NCBI GenBank assembly: GCA_016719815.1
Contig: JADJYK010000005.1
Coordinates: forward strand, 186,001 to 250,000
From: Chitinophagaceae bacterium
GTDB lineage: Bacteria > Bacteroidota > Bacteroidia > Chitinophagales > Chitinophagaceae
Length of the DNA stretch: 64,000 nucleotides
Direction: 5' to 3'
Shown here: positions 19,479-29,222 of the stretch, piece after piece
How the letters are laid out: each line of letters starts with the position of its first letter
How positions within the stretch are numbered: the first letter of the stretch is position 1
Position numbers and translations under genes: made by a program
The notes under the pieces: model-generated
Database searches by the model: none
Seen by the model: the letters and a program-made list of their open reading frames with translations, nothing else
Told to the model about the DNA's origin: nothing

Positions 19479-20885
19479 ATGCCTGAAAAGCAAACAATTT
19501 CGCTGCGGGAATCGAAAACAGCAAGATGGACGGTGCTCATCCTTGTTTCATTCACCATGATGTGCATGTATTACTTAACCGATGCCATGGCCCCACTGCA
19601 GGATGGATTACAGAGAAAGCTCAATTGGTCAGCTTCTGAGTATGGCCTTTTTACCAGCGGCTACGGATGGTTTAATGTATTCTTACTAATGTTGCTATTT
19701 GGCGGGATGTTTCTTGATAAGATGGGCATCCGACTTACAGGTATAATATCAATCGTCGTAATGCTTGCAGGAGCATTGATAAAATACCTTGCCATAAACG
19801 GATACTTTGGCGATGGCATGGGCTTGCATATTGGTTCATTAACTTTTTTCGGTAATACAAAAACGTCTGCTGCAATGGCCGGTGTTGGCTTCGCTGTTTT
19901 TGGTGTGGGTTGCGAAACGTTCGGTATTACAGCAAACAAGGCTGTTGTACGCTGGTTTAAAGGAAAGGAAATGGCGTTGGCCATTGGTCTCAACACCTCA
20001 ACCGGCAGAATTGGTACTGCATTAGCTATGTTTACGCCTATTCCATTAGTGAAACTAACAGGAAGTATTAGTTTCCCGGTATTGCTTTCTCTTTTCTTGC
20101 TCTGTTTAGGACTGCTGGTATTTATTCTTTACACAGTAATGGACAGAAAACTGGATAAAGAAGACAGTGATGCAGGTGTACAGCATAATGATGAGTTTAA
20201 GTTTTCTGATATTCTTGATATTGCAAAAAATAAAGCCTTCTGGCTGATAACATTTCTATGTGTATTATTTTATTCAGCCGTTTTTCCCTTTATCAAGTAT
20301 GCTACTAACCTGATGCAGCAAAAATTTCAGATTTCAGACGACTTTGCGGGTTATATACCGGCACTATTACCACTTGCAGCTTTGTTTCTCACACCTTTCT
20401 TTGGAAGCCTGTACGATAGAAAAGGAAAGGGTGCAACTATTATGGTAATCGGTTCAGTAATTCTGCTGGTTGTGCACTTGCTATTCTCTATTCCATCGCT
20501 CAACAGCCTGCCTGTTGCAATAGGGCTGGTAGCATTACTGGGAATTGGTTTTTCCCTTGTGCCGTCAGCCATGTGGCCATCCGTAGCCAAAATAATACCA
20601 GAGAAAAAATTAGGAACTGCTTATGCATTAACTTTCTTTGTGCAAAACTGGGGATTGATGGGTGTGCCATTGCTTATTGGATGGGTGCTTGATAAGTATT
20701 GTATAACTGGCACAGTTACTAAAATGGTAGAAGGAAAAGAAGAAACATATACACAGTATAATTATACAATCCCAATGCTGATATTTGCCTGCTTTGGTTT
20801 TCTGGCAATATTTTTTGCTTTTATGCTAAAGGCGGAAGACAAGAAAAAAGGCTATGGTTTGGAAAAGCCAAACATCAAACATTGA
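19479..20885 (+). CDS. MFS transporter
   Basis: A 468-residue protein with 12 predicted helices. The N-terminal half has LNWSASEYGLFTSGYGWFNVFLLMLLFGGMFLDKMGIR, a typical MFS loop 2-3 motif (GGxxxDKxGxR), then AVFGVGCETFGITANKAVVRWFKGKEMALAIGLNTSTGRIG; a repeated loop occurs in the second half (FGSLYDRKGKGAT). The substrate is not evident. Its neighbours on both sides are peptide transporters, so a di- or oligopeptide substrate is possible but only inferred. It has its own promoter-like box and a strong terminator. Confidence 0.88.
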   Translation: MPEKQTISLRESKTARWTVLILVSFTMMCMYYLTDAMAPLQDGLQRKLNWSASEYGLFTSGYGWFNVFLLMLLFGGMFLDKMGIRLTGIISIVVMLAGALIKYLAINGYFGDGMGLHIGSLTFFGNTKTSAAMAGVGFAVFGVGCETFGITANKAVVRWFKGKEMALAIGLNTSTGRIGTALAMFTPIPLVKLTGSISFPVLLSLFLLCLGLLVFILYTVMDRKLDKEDSDAGVQHNDEFKFSDILDIAKNKAFWLITFLCVLFYSAVFPFIKYATNLMQQKFQISDDFAGYIPALLPLAALFLTPFFGSLYDRKGKGATIMVIGSVILLVVHLLFSIPSLNSLPVAIGLVALLGIGFSLVPSAMWPSVAKIIPEKKLGTAYALTFFVQNWGLMGVPLLIGWVLDKYCITGTVTKMVEGKEETYTQYNYTIPMLIFACFGFLAIFFAFMLKAEDKKKGYGLEKPNIKH

Positions 20886-20907
20886 TAATTCATGTTTTTT
20901 AAGATTA

Positions 20908-20948
20908 AACCCGAAATGCATCTTGAAATCCATTTCGGGTTATTTTTA
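20908..20948 (+). terminator. Terminator after MFS gene
   Basis: AACCCGAAATG pairs perfectly with CATTTCGGGTT around a 12-base loop and is followed by ATTTTTAT. Confidence 0.85.
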
Positions 20949-20957
20949 TACATTAGC
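20949..20957 (+). promoter_or_regulatory. -7 box variant (TACATTAGC) for POT gene 1
   Basis: ATACATTAGCGACTTAA matches the sites at 19431 and 25700 and lies 17 bases before the ATG. It directly abuts the preceding terminator. Confidence 0.45.
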
Positions 20958-20973
20958 GACTTAATTAATTTTT

Positions 20974-22333
20974 ATGACACAAAAGCCCCAAAAGGAATTA
21001 TTTGGACAACCGCTGGGTTTGTTTCTTATTTCATTTACATCAATCTGGGAAAGATTCAGCTATTATGGAATGAGAGCCTTTCTTATTTTATATATGGCAA
21101 ACGATATAATGAAAGGTGGCCCCAAAGCACATTTGGGAGGATTGGGTATTGATGAAAATACTGCCGGTACAATTTATGGACTGTTTACCGGAGCCTGTTA
21201 TATTTTACCTCTTGTAGGAGGATATATCGCCGACCATTATTGGGGCAAACGCAGATCTGTTTTAGTGGGGGGTATATTAATTATGATTGGCCATTTTACA
21301 CTGGCAGGCAATATGCAGGATAATTTTTTGGTTTTTATTCTGGGGCTAACTGTACTTGCTATGGGCAATGGTTTCTTCAAACCTTCAGCTCCCACAATGA
21401 TTGGAGATTTATATGAAGCAGGTGACAAACGCAGAGACAGTGCTTTCACCATTTATTATTCACTTTTCAATGGGGGGGCTTTTATGGCTCCCATTATATG
21501 CGGATATTTTGGTGAAACCTATTTATATCGCTGGGGTTTTTGTAGCAGGTATCGGTATGTTGTTGGGCCTTATTATCTATATCGCTTTTGCAAAAAAATA
21601 TTTAGGTGATATAGGAATGAAGCCGGCACAGGCAAAAGCAGATGGTAAACCTGTTGAAAAAACACCTTTAACCGCTGTTGAAAGAGACAGGATTGCTGTA
21701 ATAGTCGTAATGGTATTTTTTGTAACATTCTTTTGGGCTGGTTTTGAGCAGGCCGGAAGTACACTTACTTTGTACACTGACAAATACATCAACCTGGAAG
21801 TAATGGGCTGGACGATGCCCACATCATGGATGCAGGCAGTTAACCCGCTGTTAATAGTATTCCTGGGCCCTGTATTTGCCTATCTGTGGATGAGGCTTGA
21901 GAAAAATGGAAACAACCCATCAACGCCAGTAAAAATGGGATTGGGTATGATCGCCCTGGCCGTTGGATTTCTCTTTATGGTTGGTGCTGTTTTGGAAAGA
22001 GGGGGAGAAAATACAGATGTAAACGTAAAGGCAAGTATTCTTTGGTTGCTGGCCACTTACTTACTTCACACAATTGGCGAGTTGATGTTATCGCCAATTG
22101 GCCTTTCCATGGTTTCAAAACTGGCACCTTTAAGAATGGCTTCTTTGTTTATGGGCGTATGGTTTCTAAGCAGCTTTGTTGCAAATTTACTAAGCGGTAT
22201 TTCGGTGCAGTTCGTTAATAAATTTGGGGCACTCACTATTTTTGCCGGTATTGCTGTTTTTGTTGGTCTGCTGGGGGTAGTTGTGCTTTTTCTGTCCCGC
22301 TGGCTGATAGGGAAAATGCATGGAATAAAATAA
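20974..22333 (+). CDS. POT/PTR2 family proton-dependent peptide transporter (1), one frameshift
   Basis: A 452-residue transporter when read through one frameshift. It imports di- and tripeptides with protons. Visible motifs are SIWERFSYYGMRAFLILYM (the ExxERFxYYG proton-coupling motif of the first helix), GGYIADHYWGKRRSVLVGG (loop 2-3) and FTIYYSLFNGGAFMAP (PTR2 signature). The frame breaks in five T at 21537-21541; with four T the reading is LYRWGFVAGIGMLLGLI. The span 21537-21610 is otherwise normal. The gene is flanked by terminators and is probably monocistronic. Confidence 0.93.
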
Positions 22334-22341
22334 TTGCAGAT

Positions 22342-22376
22342 AACCCCGGAATTCACCGAATTTCGGGGTTGTTTTT
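22342..22376 (+). terminator. Terminator after POT gene 1
   Basis: AACCCCG pairs with CGGGGTT, with additional inner AATTC/GAATT pairing, and is followed by GTTTTTT. Confidence 0.85.
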
Positions 22377-22411
22377 TAAGTATTCTCAAATTAAATACAA
22401 AATCAATTGTT

Positions 22412-24262
22412 ATGTTGAAAAATCATCCTAAGGGGCTATTGGTTGCTTTTTTCACCAATATGGGTGAACGCTTCGGTTTCTATACCATGATGGCAATTCT
22501 CGTAATGTTTTTGCAGGCCCGATATGGCCTTGATGCAGATTCTGCAGGTAGTATTTATTCCTGGTTCTACTTTGCAATTTATGCTTTGGCATTAATCGGT
22601 GGAATGTTGGCTGACTGGACAAAAAAATACAAAACAGTAATTTTTGTTGGCCAGGTAGTCATGTTTGCCGGTTATTGTATTATTGCCATTCCAGGTTCAG
22701 CACTTTGGGTTTCTGTTGCCGCATTAATGATTATTGCTCTTGGTAATGGATTATTTAAGGGCAACCTTCAGGCGGTAGTTGGCCAGATGTATGATGAAGA
22801 AAAGTATAAAAGTCTGAGAGAAAGTGCCTTTATGATTTTTTATATGGGAATCAACATCGGGGCATTCTTTGCTCCATTTGTTGCTAAAGCCGTTAAAGAT
22901 TTCTGGTTAAAAACAAATGGTTACATCGAAAATGCAAATTTGCCTTCTCTGTGCCACCAGTATATCAACGGAACATTAAAAGACACTACACAGCTGCAAA
23001 AACTGGCTAATGAAGCTATACTTCCTGATGGTGGAAAGTCTGCAACTGACCTGGCTGCTTTTACCAGTGATTATATAAATGTTTTTTCAACCGGGTTTAA
23101 TTATGCTTTTGGCGTTGCTGCTGCCGCAATGATTATTTCGTTGCTGGTTTATTCCTTTTTTGGAAAAGTACTGCCCAATAAGTATCAAATGCATAAAGAG
23201 GCTGGGCTGCAAAATCTGGAACAAAAAACAGAAAGCAAGCCTGCATTTAGTTTAGCCCATAATCTAAAATCAATTATTGTTCCTTTAATACTTATGGCAG
23301 CAATTGCTGTGCTGTTTTGGATTGCCGATCAGTATTCGGATTTGAAGGATATAAATTATAAACTTGGTCTTGCAGTAGGTTTGTTTGTTGCATTTGTAAC
23401 AATGATATTCCGTTTTTCTACAAAAGAAGAAAGACCACGGGTAGTAGCATTGACATTGGTTTTTGTTGTTGTGATTTTCTTCTGGATGTCCTTCCACCAA
23501 AATGGCCTCACACTTACAATGTTTGCCAGAGATTATACGAAAGAATATGTTGACCCTTATACAAATCTTCTGTTTAACCTGGGTTCTATTCTTTCTATTG
23601 CCGCAGCAATTGTGGGTTGTGTTATGATTTTTAATGCCAAGAAAACTTTATATAAAGGAATCGGCGCATTAGTATTTTTAGGGTTTGGTTACTTATGTTA
23701 TTACCTGACAACAACCTATAGTGAATTGAATCGTATTTCTCCTGAAATATTCCAGTCTTTCAATCCGCTGTACATAGTTATTTTAACGCCTTTGGTAATG
23801 GGAGTTTTTGCTATGTTAAGGAAAAAAGGAAAAGAGCCATCTTCACCTAAAAAAATCGGCATAGGGATGATTATTGCCGCACTTGGATTTGTACTTGTAT
23901 TATTTTGCTCAATGGGACTCGTATCACCAAAAGATATGGCAGGTGCAGCTGTAACGGAAGCCGATAGAGTTTCTCCATACTGGCTTATTAGTTCTTATCT
24001 TGTTTTAACAATTGCAGAATTGTTCCTTAGTCCTATCGGATTATCTTTTGTTGCTAAGGTTGCCCCGCCCCGGTTTCAGGGCTTGATGCAAGGTGGATGG
24101 CTATTAGCAACGGCTATTGGAAATAAATTCTTGTTTGTTGGCAGTTTGTTGTGGGGCAAAATTGACCTCTACATGTTGTGGGGAATATTTATTATATGTT
24201 GTATTCTGTCAGCAATTTTTATTTTTTCAATTATGAAACGCCTGGAAAGGGTAGCAAAATAA
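22412..24262 (+). CDS. POT/PTR2 family peptide transporter (2), long form
   Basis: A 616-residue transporter; the ATG at 22412 was chosen because the sequence before it is a terminator and leader. Motifs are FFTNMGERFGFYTMMAILVMFLQ (ExxERFxFY helix-1 motif), GGMLADWTKKYKTVI and ESAFMIFYMGINIGAFFAPFVA (PTR2 signature). It is longer than the neighbouring copy because of an insertion (residues about 170-235, KTNGYIENANLPSLCHQYING and following) between helices 6 and 7. The two POT copies are diverged, not a recent duplication. Confidence 0.93.
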   Translation: MLKNHPKGLLVAFFTNMGERFGFYTMMAILVMFLQARYGLDADSAGSIYSWFYFAIYALALIGGMLADWTKKYKTVIFVGQVVMFAGYCIIAIPGSALWVSVAALMIIALGNGLFKGNLQAVVGQMYDEEKYKSLRESAFMIFYMGINIGAFFAPFVAKAVKDFWLKTNGYIENANLPSLCHQYINGTLKDTTQLQKLANEAILPDGGKSATDLAAFTSDYINVFSTGFNYAFGVAAAAMIISLLVYSFFGKVLPNKYQMHKEAGLQNLEQKTESKPAFSLAHNLKSIIVPLILMAAIAVLFWIADQYSDLKDINYKLGLAVGLFVAFVTMIFRFSTKEERPRVVALTLVFVVVIFFWMSFHQNGLTLTMFARDYTKEYVDPYTNLLFNLGSILSIAAAIVGCVMIFNAKKTLYKGIGALVFLGFGYLCYYLTTTYSELNRISPEIFQSFNPLYIVILTPLVMGVFAMLRKKGKEPSSPKKIGIGMIIAALGFVLVLFCSMGLVSPKDMAGAAVTEADRVSPYWLISSYLVLTIAELFLSPIGLSFVAKVAPPRFQGLMQGGWLLATAIGNKFLFVGSLLWGKIDLYMLWGIFIICCILSAIFIFSIMKRLERVAK

Positions 24263-24285
24263 TTCTTCAAATACCGTTAATTAAC

Positions 24286-24321
24286 ACCGGGGTTCGTGAA
24301 TTTTCACGAACCCCGGTTCTT
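24286..24321 (+). terminator. Terminator after POT gene 2
   Basis: A 15-bp perfect stem (ACCGGGGTTCGTGAA with its complement) and a two-base loop, followed by TCTTTT. Confidence 0.85.
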
Positions 24322-24382
24322 TTAGAAGGAATGTGGATTTGTGATTGTATGTTTGCAAGCGAAAAATCAATCCAATACATTT

Positions 24383-25661
24383 ATGCGAATACTGTTACTG
24401 GGATCGGTGGCCGGGAGCATGCCCTCGCCTGGAAAATGTCCCAAAGTCCGCTCTGCGAAAAACTATTCATTGCACCCGGCAATGCCGGCACCTCAACCTG
24501 CGGAACAAATCTTTCAATTGGCCTGACTGATTTCGAGGCAATAAAAGATGCCTGTATAACCAACCAAATCAATCTTGTAATTGTGGGCCCCGAAGAGCCA
24601 CTGGTAAAGGGTATTACCGATTATCTTATCAGCCATCCTGCATTGAAAAGCCTGGATGTTATCGGGCCCGGTAAAGCAGGGGCACAACTGGAGGGCAGCA
24701 AGGCATTTGCCAAGGCATTTATGATGCGCCATAATATTCCAACGGCGGCGTACGGGGAATTCACACTTGACAATTATAAAGAAGGAGTGGAATACCTGCA
24801 AAACCATCCTTTGCCGGTTGTCTTGAAAGCCGATGGACTGGCAGCAGGTAAAGGCGTTGTTATATGCGAAAATCATATTGAAGCCATTGCTGAATTTGAA
24901 TTGATGATACAGCGGGCAAAGTTTGGTGAAGCAGGAAAAAAAGTGGTGGTGGAGCAATTTCTGGATGGAATCGAGATGTCGGTATTTGTACTGATAGATG
25001 GAAAGAATTATGTAATACTACCAGAGGCAAAAGATTATAAACGGGTGGGAGAAGGCGATACCGGACCAAACACAGGTGGTATGGGAGCCATCAGCCCGGT
25101 ACCATTTGCCACTCCATCGCTGATGAAAAAAATTGAAGAAAAAGTAATTAAACCTACGGTAGATGGTTTAAGCAGAGAGGGCCTTGAATACAGGGGTTTC
25201 ATTTTTCTGGGCTTGATGATTGAAGATAATGAGCCGTATATGATTGAATACAATTGCCGTATGGGCGACCCGGAAACAGAAGTTGTAATACCCCGTATAA
25301 AAACGACCTGGTAGAAGTATTCAGCGCTGCGGCAAGACAACAACTGGATACAATTACAATTGAAACAGACTCAAGAACAACAGCCGCTGTAGTGGCGGTA
25401 AGTGGCGGCTATCCCGGCGACTATAAAAAAGGGGTTGAAATAAAAGGTATTAATGATATTAATCCAGATGACAGTATTCTCTTTCACATGGGTACTGTGG
25501 TGGATGACAGTAAAGTGGTGACCCATGGCGGTCGTGTTTTTTGCATTACTTCATACGGTACATCCGTGTTTGATGCAGTGATGATTTCTAAAGATGAGAT
25601 AAAAAAAGTTTCATTCGATAAAATGTATTATAGAAGTGACATCGGTTTTGAGTTTGAATGA
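24383..25661 (+). CDS. purD: Phosphoribosylamine-glycine ligase, two frameshifts
   Basis: A 426-residue ATP-grasp enzyme of purine synthesis that joins glycine to phosphoribosylamine. The start MRILLLGSGGREHALAWKM at 24383 requires one extra G at GG 24406-24407; without it the frame leads into unrelated upstream sequence. Family motifs are VIVGPEEPLVKG, VVLKADGLAAGKGVVI, KDYKRVGEGDTGPNTGGMGAISP and EYNCRMGDPETEVVIPR. A second break at five A (25299-25303) is repaired by one A, giving IPRIKNDLVEVFSAAARQQLD. Both repairs restore family-typical sequence and the exact PurD length. The gene is housekeeping, so these are read as sequence errors. Confidence 0.95.
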
Positions 25662-25699
25662 TGACTGGTGTCTTCAAATTCCTGTACAGTTTAATTCCA

Positions 25700-25708
25700 T
25701 ACATTAGC
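25700..25708 (+). promoter_or_regulatory. -7 box variant (TACATTAGC) for tryptophan dioxygenase
   Basis: ATACATTAGCAGCTCAA, the third copy of the motif at 19431 and 20949, lies 23 bases before the ATG. Confidence 0.45.
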
Positions 25709-25731
25709 AGCTCAACAGCATTAACGATTGT

Positions 25732-26728
25732 ATGGAAGTACACTACCACAATTATCTGCAGCTTGACAAAATTCTGAATGCACAGTTCCCGGAAAGCGAC
25801 AGGCGCAATATGCCAGCACATGACGAAATCCTTTTTATAGTCATTCACCAGGCATATGAGCTATGGTTTAAACAATTGCATCACGAAGTGGATTCAGTGG
25901 CTGCCATCATGAACAGACCTGCGCTTAATGATAACTCACCCGAACTGCAAACAATTGTACATCGTCTAAGCCGTTGTGTAACAATACTAAAAGTGCTGGT
26001 TCACCAGGTGGACATTATGGAAACCATGACACCGATGGATTTTCTTGATTTCAGGGATATGCTGCGTCCTGCATCCGGTTTTCAAAGCTGGCAGTTTAAA
26101 GAACTGGAAGCAAAACTGGGTTTGAAATTTGAAAACAGGCATGGTAAGGAATACTATACCTCACAGTTAAAAGAAGAACATATACAAAAAATTAGAACGG
26201 CTGAAAATGCAAAATCACTGCTGCAGTTGGTTAACAACTGGCTGGAGCGAATGCCTTTTTTTGAATGAAGGCGCCGATGAAAAATTTTGGTCAGAGTATA
26301 AAGCAGTTTATTATAATAGTCTTGCTGAAGCAGAGCGAAATAATCTGAAAACATTTATTGAAGTATTTGAAAATCCTTTGCCAGGCGGTAACCGCTCCCT
26401 TTCACCTGCTGCATGCAGGGCGTCTTTGTTTATTATGTTATACAGGGGGTATCCTTTATTGCATGTGCCGTTTCAGCTGTTAAATGCATTACTTGAAATT
26501 GATGAACAGCTAAGCTCATGGCGCTACCGACACATGAACATGGTGCATCGTATGATTGGAACTAGAATTGGAACAGGAGGTAGTACAGGCAAAGACTATT
26601 TGCGGGCAGCGGCCGAAAAGCACTACATCTTTGCGGAGTTCACACAACTTAACAGTTTTCTGATTGAAAGAAGAAAATTGCCGACATTATCTCCTGTGGT
26701 GGAAAGAAAATTAGGGTTTAGTTCCTGA
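25732..26728 (+). CDS. kynA: Tryptophan 2,3-dioxygenase, one frameshift
   Basis: A 331-residue haem enzyme that opens the indole ring of tryptophan to N-formylkynurenine, the first step of the kynurenine pathway. Motifs are PAHDEILFIVIHQAYELWFKQLHHEVD, ETMTPMDFLDFRDMLRPASGFQSWQF and YRHMNMVHRMIGTRIGTGGSTGKDYLR, the last holding the haem-ligand histidine region. The frame breaks in seven T at 26256-26262; with six T the reading is ERMPFLNEGADEKFWSEYK. It is longer than the roughly 280-residue proteobacterial enzyme because of the middle segment. No other kynurenine genes are nearby. Its 3' end overlaps the convergent MFS gene by 18 bases. Confidence 0.95.
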
Positions 26729-27943
26729 ACGCAGTAAGTATAAAGCCACTATTACAGCTACAACCGCTGTTGATGAAAATGTAAAAGCAGGGCTGATAAA
26801 GGTCCATGCTGCACCTGCAATAATGCTGGCCAGCAATGAACCGATGCTTTCACAACTCGTATAAAAGCCGATTGCAGTAGCTGTGTTTTCATGATGGGCA
26901 AGGTTTGTTATCCATGCTTTTATTACACCTTCAGTGGCGGCAGCATAAACTCCATATAATGTAAACAGCAAAAAGATCACGGAAACAGAAGGATGGCATG
27001 CAAATCCACCATAAACCACCGCAAATAAAATAAAACCGGAAACGATAACAGTTTTGTGGCTTAACCTGTCGGCTAATACACCCATTGGATAAGAAATGGC
27101 AGCATATACAAGATTATAAACGATATATGCAGCAATGGTGATAGTATCAGCATTAAACAGTGTGCCCAATACGCTTATTTCATTCTCACCAATACTTTCT
27201 TTTGTTATCAGTAATAAAAAAATATCAGAACTGTTAAACAGGGCAAACAGTAAGAACCCCGGAACAACCTGCCTGAATTCTGGAGTTGCGATTTTCCAGT
27301 ATTTAAAAAAGGAAAAGAAACTTCCTTTTCCCAATGTAGAAACTGGCTGTTTTTTTTCTTTCAGTAAAAAAATGAGTAGGATGGAAATTATGCCAGGAAT
27401 AAAGGCAAGGTAGAAAAGTGTAGTATAGTTACCCGGATAAAAATATAAAAACAGCAACGCAATTACAGGACCAATAGCAGCACCCACTGTGTCCATGCTG
27501 CGATGAAACCCAAACACCCTTGCTTTTGTTTCTTTGGTTGCCTGCTGCGACAACAATGCATCTCTTGATGCTGTGCGGATTCCTTTGCCCAGCCTGTCTA
27601 AGGTTCGGACAAAGAAAATCCATACCGGGTAAGTAAATGTGGCAATCAGTGGTTTTGACAATGCACTAAAAAAATAACCAAGTTTAACAAATGGCAACCG
27701 CAATCCTTTCTCATCACTCAGTTTCCCGAAATAGCCTTTGCTGATACCTGCAGTAAAATTCACAACCCCTTCCAGTATTCCAATCCATAACACGGTGAAG
27801 CCAATCTCCTTCAGATAAACCGGGATAACCGGGTACAGCATTTCGCTTGCCACATCGGCAAACAGGCTCACCATAGAGAGAACAAAACTGTTCGGGTGAT
27901 GATTCGCATGTAGTGAAGTTAACAGAAAAATATAGTCAGTCAT
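26711..27943 (-). CDS. MFS transporter
   Basis: A 410-residue, 12-helix carrier. Motifs are FADVASEMLYPVIPVYLKEIGFTVLWIGILEG, KGYFGKLSDEKGLRLPFVKLGY, then FFVRTLDRLGKGIRTASRDALLSQQATKETKARVFGFHRSMDTVGAAIGP. The DRLGKGIRTASRDAL loop is characteristic of a branch of MFS proteins common in Bacteroidota and Proteobacteria, substrate unknown. The N-terminus contains an atypical His/Asn segment (LHANHHPN). It is convergent with the tryptophan dioxygenase gene. Confidence 0.88.
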   Translation of the reverse strand: MTDYIFLLTSLHANHHPNSFVLSMVSLFADVASEMLYPVIPVYLKEIGFTVLWIGILEGVVNFTAGISKGYFGKLSDEKGLRLPFVKLGYFFSALSKPLIATFTYPVWIFFVRTLDRLGKGIRTASRDALLSQQATKETKARVFGFHRSMDTVGAAIGPVIALLFLYFYPGNYTTLFYLAFIPGIISILLIFLLKEKKQPVSTLGKGSFFSFFKYWKIATPEFRQVVPGFLLFALFNSSDIFLLLITKESIGENEISVLGTLFNADTITIAAYIVYNLVYAAISYPMGVLADRLSHKTVIVSGFILFAVVYGGFACHPSVSVIFLLFTLYGVYAAATEGVIKAWITNLAHHENTATAIGFYTSCESIGSLLASIIAGAAWTFISPAFTFSSTAVVAVIVALYLLRSGTKP

Positions 27944-28080
27944 TTACTGATTTTTTCTGAAACAGGAAAGGACGGCTTCGTTCTTTAACTAAAAATTGAG
28001 AGTAAAAAAACTTTAAAAAACCGCTCTTGCCAAGGGGTTCCCTTTGATAATTCAAATAATTTCCTCCACCTTTGCCCTCA

Positions 28081-28102
28081 ACCTGCCTGCCGGTAGGCAG
28101 GT
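28081..28102. repeat. Dispersed palindrome, ACCTGCCT-type
   Basis: ACCTGCCT-GCCGGT-AGGCAGGT is palindromic apart from the centre. It lies 17 bases before mreB, so it would be in the mreB leader. It is related to the element at 16684-16707; read on the minus strand it encodes LPTGRQV. Confidence 0.65.
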
Positions 28103-28119
28103 AAATCCAACATAATTTA

Positions 28120-29145
28120 ATGGGACTTTTTAACTGGTTTACACAAGAAATAGCCATTGACCTGGGTACCGCAAATACCCTCATCATACATAACGACGAA
28201 GTAGTGGTGAACGAACCGAGTATTGTAGCACTTAACCGAAATAACCCCAAAGAGGTGCTTGCAGTAGGGAAAAAGGCGTTGATGATGCATGAAAAGACAC
28301 ATGAAAGCATCCGCACCGTGAGGCCGTTGAAGGATGGTGTAATTGCCGACTTCAACGCTGCAGAATTGATGATCCGGGAGTTGATCAAACTCGTTTATCC
28401 CAAGAAGCCACTTTTTCCCCCTAGCTGGCGGATGATGATTTGTATTCCTTCTTCTATTACTGAAGTGGAAAAAAGAGCCGTTCGTGACAGTGCCGAGCAG
28501 GCTGGTGCCAAAGAGGTGTACCTCATTCATGAACCTATGGCTGCCGCTCTTGGTATTGGTATTGATGTGGAAGAACCTGTCGGTAATATGATTATTGACA
28601 TCGGCGGTGGTACAACAGGTATTACTGTAATTGCACTTGCGGGAATCGTTTGCGACCAAAGTATCCGTATTGCCGGTTATGAGTTTACAGCTGATATTAT
28701 GGAAGCCCTGCGCCGCTATCACAGCCTGCTGATAGGTGAGAGAACAGCAGAGCAGATTAAAATTCAGGTGGGAGCCGCTATGAAAGAAATTGATAATCCA
28801 CCCGATGATTTTCCTGTAAACGGCCGTGACCTTGTTACGGGCATCCCCAAGCAGATAATGGTGAGCTACCAGGAAATAGCCGAAGCGCTGGATAAAAGCA
28901 TTTTCAAAATAGAAGAGGCCATCCTTAAAGCACTGGAGCAAACACCTCCCGAACTGGCCGCCGACATTTACCGCCGTGGCTTGTACATTACCGGTGGTGG
29001 TGCCCTGCTGCGTGGATTAGATAAAAGGCTGGGCAACAAGATTAAACTTCCGGTTCATATTGCCGACGACCCGCTGAAAAGTGTTGTAAGAGGAACCGGA
29101 ATTGCCCTCAAAAACTATGATAAATATCCTTTCGTTATGAGATAA
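28120..29145 (+). CDS. mreB: Rod shape-determining protein MreB
   Basis: A 341-residue bacterial actin that forms filaments under the inner membrane and guides lateral cell-wall synthesis. Motifs are IAIDLGTANTLI (phosphate 1), IIDIGGGTTGITVIALAG (phosphate 2) and ITGGGALLRGLDKRL (adenosine site), plus RPLKDGVIADF and HEPMAAALGIG. The length is exact for the family. It opens the mreBCD-mrdA-rodA cluster, all on the plus strand. A palindromic repeat occupies the leader, and another separates it from mreC. Confidence 0.98.
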   Translation: MGLFNWFTQEIAIDLGTANTLIIHNDEVVVNEPSIVALNRNNPKEVLAVGKKALMMHEKTHESIRTVRPLKDGVIADFNAAELMIRELIKLVYPKKPLFPPSWRMMICIPSSITEVEKRAVRDSAEQAGAKEVYLIHEPMAAALGIGIDVEEPVGNMIIDIGGGTTGITVIALAGIVCDQSIRIAGYEFTADIMEALRRYHSLLIGERTAEQIKIQVGAAMKEIDNPPDDFPVNGRDLVTGIPKQIMVSYQEIAEALDKSIFKIEEAILKALEQTPPELAADIYRRGLYITGGGALLRGLDKRLGNKIKLPVHIADDPLKSVVRGTGIALKNYDKYPFVMR

Positions 29146-29154
29146 CAGAGGTCC

Positions 29155-29195
29155 GAAGTCAGAAGAAAGACAGCAGTTTGTGAACTTCTGACTTC
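29155..29195. repeat. Inverted repeat between mreB and mreC
   Basis: GAAGTCAGAAG at 29155-29165 is reverse-complemented as CTTCTGACTTC at 29185-29195, and the sequence continues with imperfect copies (AGGCTTCAGACTTC). The GAAGTC/GACTTC theme resembles a dispersed element of Chitinophagaceae. It could modulate mreB:mreC expression ratio as a hairpin. Confidence 0.65.
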
Positions 29196-29222
29196 AGGCT
29201 TCAGACTTCAAACTTGCTTCAA

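Noticed and set aside
24178..24382. Upstream extension of the purD frame
   Set aside because: It crosses a terminator and the end of the POT gene; the true start is ATG 24383 in another frame one base off.
28117..28941. 274-codon minus-strand ORF opposite mreB
   Set aside because: It is the antisense shadow of a highly conserved gene; its composition is low-complexity His/Asn and no family is recognisable.
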